Made by a program: the position numbers and the translations under genes
The notes under the pieces: generated by a model
What the model saw: the letters and a program-made list of their open reading frames with translations, nothing else
Database searches by the model: none
Told to the model about the DNA's origin: nothing
Assembly (NCBI GenBank): GCA_934725735.1
Contig: CAKVCP010000103.1
Location: forward strand, 1 to 7,962
Length of the DNA: 7,962 bases
Origin: an uncultured Thermoguttaceae bacterium
GTDB taxonomy: Bacteria; Planctomycetota; Planctomycetia; Pirellulales; Thermoguttaceae
Direction: 5' to 3'
Shown here: in pieces, positions 5,533 to 7,962 of the stretch
How positions within the stretch are numbered: the stretch's first letter is position 1
How the letters are laid out: each line of letters begins with the position of its first letter

Positions 5533-7401
5533 ATGTTCCGTCAATTTTATCAAATGGCGACGTCACAGTTCAAAAGCTTTCAGGCTAATCCGCAAAAACA
5601 CGCTCTCGCGCAAAGAATCTTTTTCTTTTGCGTCTGGGCGCTTGTTGTCGGCGCTTGTCAAAACGCCGTCGGCGCTCAGAAAAATACAATGCAAGATCAA
5701 AGTCAAGAGAGCGTCGTCTATTTTCCAATGGAAACGGCGGATCATGCGACGGCGGTGTACGCTTCTCCCTCGAGCCAAAGCTATCAGGTCGGTAAACTTC
5801 CGGCAAAATCGAAGGTTGAAGTCTATTTTCGCACAAACGATGGATTTTGCGCTATTCGCCCCCCTCAAGGTAGCTTTTCATGGATCAATTCACGATTTGT
5901 AGAGCTTGAAACGTCGACCTCCGGTCATATTCTCTCGCCGTCTGGAAAGGCAATTCCATCGCGGGTAGGCGGAGTTTCGCCAGCCGTTAGCTCCACCGTA
6001 CAGGTGGGCTTAAAGGATAAACAAAGCGTTAAGGTTTTGGGAGAAATCTCTCTTGAGGACGGATCCGTTTGGTACAAAATAGCTCCGCCGCCCGGAGAAT
6101 TCCGTTGGATTCCTGAAGACGCCTTGTCCGTTAAGTACGACGTCGCGCAACTCCCTAAAAAACTCACGCGTCAATCGCAGTATGGAATCGCGGACGCAAA
6201 CGAGAAAAATGACGATGTTTCCCCCCTGTATTCAGCGGCGAATCAAGAGGACTCGTCACAAGTGGCGGAAGATTTTCAAAAACAAGTCGCGCGTCTGAAC
6301 AAAGACGTCATCAACGCCGTCCAGAACCCGAATCCGTCTCAACAAGTCCTATTGGAGCTCCAGGCTCGCGCGGAAAGACTCTTCGACCGAGCTCCTAGCG
6401 ACGCCGATCGTTTTGTCGTGCAATCGATCTTTGACGCAATCGTAAAAGCGCAGGTTCGACGAAATCAAACGACTCCACAGGTTTCGCCTGAAAACGTCGG
6501 GGCGCTTGACGGATATTCCAGCGCGCCGACGGTTCAGTCGATAACTAGCCCCAACCTATTTAACGGCGAGTATATAGTCGGCCCGATTCTGGATCAAAAC
6601 GGGCTTCCTTTGGATCCTTCGGCTTTGAACGGGGGCTTCTTCTCTATGGCTCCAGACGCCGCCAACGCGACGTATCTTGCGTCGTCTACCCCAAAGGAAG
6701 AGAGTTCCAAATCCAAAATGGAGTTCGCCTTCTCCAGCGCCAATAATCCCTTCGCTCGTTCAAAAAGCGCGATAAAGAATAGATCCTCTCGTATGGAATC
6801 GAGTCTGTCGCACCTTCTACCGGAGCGTCCAACACAGATTGTTCCTCCTTCAAACTATAATTTTTTTGACGCGACAAAATCCCAGAAGACTCTTGCGCAG
6901 AACGTTCTTAAACCCGGACCTTTGCGTGGCGACACGGTCGTACCGGCTCAAGTATCAAAACCAGGGATCAAGGGACTTCAAGAAAACCCAACGGCTGTAG
7001 CTTCGACACAACCTCGATGGTTCCCTGTTGGAAATCAACCTTCGGAAGTTCATACGTCCGTCATTCAGCCCGTCTCGAACGAAGAAAAAGAAGACGGATC
7101 AAACCGAATCAGGCAAACGAACTCCTTTGCGCCCGTCACGTCTCGTTCATTCGACAATCACGATACGTCGGGCACGTTGATTGAACTTCCTGAAAAACGC
7201 GACGGAGCGCCTCGTTACGCGCTGATCGCGCAGGGAGGCAATGCGTTCGACGTCGTCGCGTATGTCGATCCGGCCAAAAATGTCTCCTTCAACAAGTTCA
7301 TTGGTCAGAAGGTCGTCGTGAAAGGCATAACCGGCACAATCTCAATCGATGGAAGAAACGTGAAGCACGTCGTTGTGTCTTCATTGTTTCTTATGAAATA
7401 A
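5533..7401 (+). CDS. Exported protein with two SH3-like domains, uncharacterised
   Basis: The 622 residues begin with a basic N-region and a hydrophobic core (about 29-41), then Cys42. The run VVGAC fits a lipobox, but AVGA-Q at 45-49 would suit signal peptidase I, so lipoprotein or secreted remains open. SH3-like module 1 (about 61-126) contains AVYASPSS, GFCAIRPPQGSFSWI and RFVEL. Module 2 (about 137-201) contains VWYKIAPPPGEFRWIPEDAL. The core phrases A/KI-x-PP-x-G-x-F-x-WI match each other, suggesting an internal duplication. A helical stretch (about 244-310) follows, then about 240 residues rich in Ser, Pro, Asn and Gln that are probably disordered. A compact C-terminal domain (about 558-622) is beta-rich: RYALIAQGGNAFDVVAYVDP, then GQKVVVKGITGTI. 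From memory this layout recurs in planctomycetes. A role in the cell envelope is inference. No clear ribosome binding site precedes the ATG at 5533; the ATG at 5554 is an alternative start that keeps the signal sequence. Confidence 0.85.
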   Translation: MFRQFYQMATSQFKSFQANPQKHALAQRIFFFCVWALVVGACQNAVGAQKNTMQDQSQESVVYFPMETADHATAVYASPSSQSYQVGKLPAKSKVEVYFRTNDGFCAIRPPQGSFSWINSRFVELETSTSGHILSPSGKAIPSRVGGVSPAVSSTVQVGLKDKQSVKVLGEISLEDGSVWYKIAPPPGEFRWIPEDALSVKYDVAQLPKKLTRQSQYGIADANEKNDDVSPLYSAANQEDSSQVAEDFQKQVARLNKDVINAVQNPNPSQQVLLELQARAERLFDRAPSDADRFVVQSIFDAIVKAQVRRNQTTPQVSPENVGALDGYSSAPTVQSITSPNLFNGEYIVGPILDQNGLPLDPSALNGGFFSMAPDAANATYLASSTPKEESSKSKMEFAFSSANNPFARSKSAIKNRSSRMESSLSHLLPERPTQIVPPSNYNFFDATKSQKTLAQNVLKPGPLRGDTVVPAQVSKPGIKGLQENPTAVASTQPRWFPVGNQPSEVHTSVIQPVSNEEKEDGSNRIRQTNSFAPVTSRSFDNHDTSGTLIELPEKRDGAPRYALIAQGGNAFDVVAYVDPAKNVSFNKFIGQKVVVKGITGTISIDGRNVKHVVVSSLFLMK

Positions 7402-7403
7402 AA

Positions 7404-7427
7404 AACAGGCGTTTCAATACGCCTGTT
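7404..7427. terminator. Convergent (bidirectional) terminator
   Basis: A perfect 9-bp inverted repeat (AACAGGCGT at 7404-7412, ACGCCTGTT at 7419-7427) with a 6-nt loop starts 3 nt after the stop codon of the exported-protein gene. On the minus strand the stem runs straight into TTTTTTATTT, so it is a strong terminator for the histidine kinase gene that ends at 7476. On the plus strand the tail (gattgtt) is weaker, but the hairpin probably serves both genes. Confidence 0.85.
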
Positions 7428-7475
7428 GATTGTTAGCGGTAAATCTGTCTTCGATTCCTCTGCGGAGAAAACATT

Positions 7476-7962
7476 TCAAAATGCGGGCAATTCGACGCTC
7501 CAGCGACATCCTTTAGCGAAGACGGCGGATTGCTCAAAGTGAATTTGCGCGCCTATCTGTTCCGCAAGTCGCCAAGCCTTGGAAAGTCCCATTCCGAGAC
7601 CGCGTCCAGCTAAACGTCCTGAATAGAAAGGGGAATAGACGAGTTCCGGAAAATCGACGGAAAGTCCGGGCCCATTGTCTTCGACTACAAATTGAACGCA
7701 TAAATTGCCGTTTTTCACACGCGTGGAGACGCATAAAATCACTCGTCCCTCGGTATTGTTCTGAACGGAGTCAGCGTTCAGGCGCCCCAAACCAAGATTC
7801 CTTTCAAAAGAAATCGCTTCAAGAGCGTTTTGAACAATAGCGTCGAGAATCGTCGACAACATTGCTCTGTCCGTCTTACACACGCCCCCAACAACGGAAC
7901 TGGCGCTCTGACTGGAGAGCGCGACGCCTGCCTCTTCAAACCTTTTTTCTTCTCGACTAATC
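7476..7962 (-). CDS. Sensor histidine kinase, C-terminal ATPase domain (N-terminus beyond window)
   Basis: This is the C-terminal 161 residues of a GHKL-type histidine kinase; the frame is open through the right edge. The ATP-binding boxes are all visible. The N box is DAIVQNALEAI, with the Mg-binding Asn at fragment residue 45. The G1 box is VEDNGPGL (93-100), the F box SPFYSGR (110-116) and the G2 box GRGLGMGLSKAW (119-130). The C-terminus is WSVELPAF. The ATPase domain therefore looks functional. The dimerisation helices with the phospho-accepting His, and any sensor or membrane part, lie outside the window, so the stimulus is unknown. No response regulator is visible; one could lie upstream. 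A GTG at 7883 is not a likely start because coding continues upstream of it and the domain would be truncated. The convergent terminator lies about 50 nt after the stop. Confidence 0.92.
   Translation of the reverse strand, partial: ISREEKRFEEAGVALSSQSASSVVGGVCKTDRAMLSTILDAIVQNALEAISFERNLGLGRLNADSVQNNTEGRVILCVSTRVKNGNLCVQFVVEDNGPGLSVDFPELVYSPFYSGRLAGRGLGMGLSKAWRLAEQIGAQIHFEQSAVFAKGCRWSVELPAF

Noticed and set aside
5403..5588. Short plus-strand frame of 61 residues upstream of the exported-protein gene
   Set aside because: It overlaps the promoter and the start of the next gene in another frame, and has no recognisable content.
7881..7883. GTG as the start of the histidine kinase fragment
   Set aside because: The frame stays open to the window edge, and a protein starting there would lack the dimerisation and phosphoacceptor part.

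Overview
The window looks like an ordinary chromosomal segment of a planctomycete, most likely a Pirellulales-type lineage. This rests on family resemblance recalled from memory, not on a search. The signs are a membrane-anchored Ser/Thr kinase with an activation loop reading GTFDYISPEQA, a histidine-kinase ATPase domain with the GRGLGMGLSK style of G2 box, and a long secreted protein with two SH3-like modules of a type I associate with planctomycetes. Base composition is moderate, and codons such as GCG, GTC, GAC and CGC are common. I see no mobile element, CRISPR array, tRNA, rRNA or phage gene, and no frameshifted gene.

Layout. Positions 1-1964 (minus) hold most of a Ser/Thr protein kinase whose C-terminal end lies beyond the left edge. 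Positions 2080-3393 (minus) hold a complete xylose isomerase (xylA) with its own hairpin terminator. Positions 3394-3699 are non-coding and carry the xylA leader, a weak promoter candidate and a strong terminator belonging to the next gene. Positions 3700-4344 (minus) hold adenylylsulfate kinase (cysC). Positions 4423-5277 (minus) hold tsaB, a subunit of the t6A tRNA-modification machinery. The tsaB-cysC gap of about 80 bp contains a compact hairpin. Positions 5278-5532 are a divergent intergenic region with a good sigma70-like promoter facing right. Positions 5533-7401 (plus) hold the exported SH3-like protein. A hairpin at 7404-7427 serves as a convergent terminator. Positions 7476-7962 (minus) hold the C-terminal ATPase part of a sensor histidine kinase that is cut by the right edge.

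How the genes relate. They belong to unrelated processes: signalling, pentose catabolism, sulfate activation, tRNA modification and the cell envelope. Nothing indicates one joint system. tsaB and cysC may share a transcript. The other genes appear to be separate units bounded by terminators, except that the kinase has no obvious promoter of its own and may depend partly on read-through from xylA. I did not find a convincing new biological system. The points most worth a second look are a perfect 9-bp direct repeat exactly 42 bp apart that brackets the promoter of the exported protein, the uncharacterised exported protein itself, a roughly 17-residue insertion in CysC, and the hairpin between tsaB and cysC.
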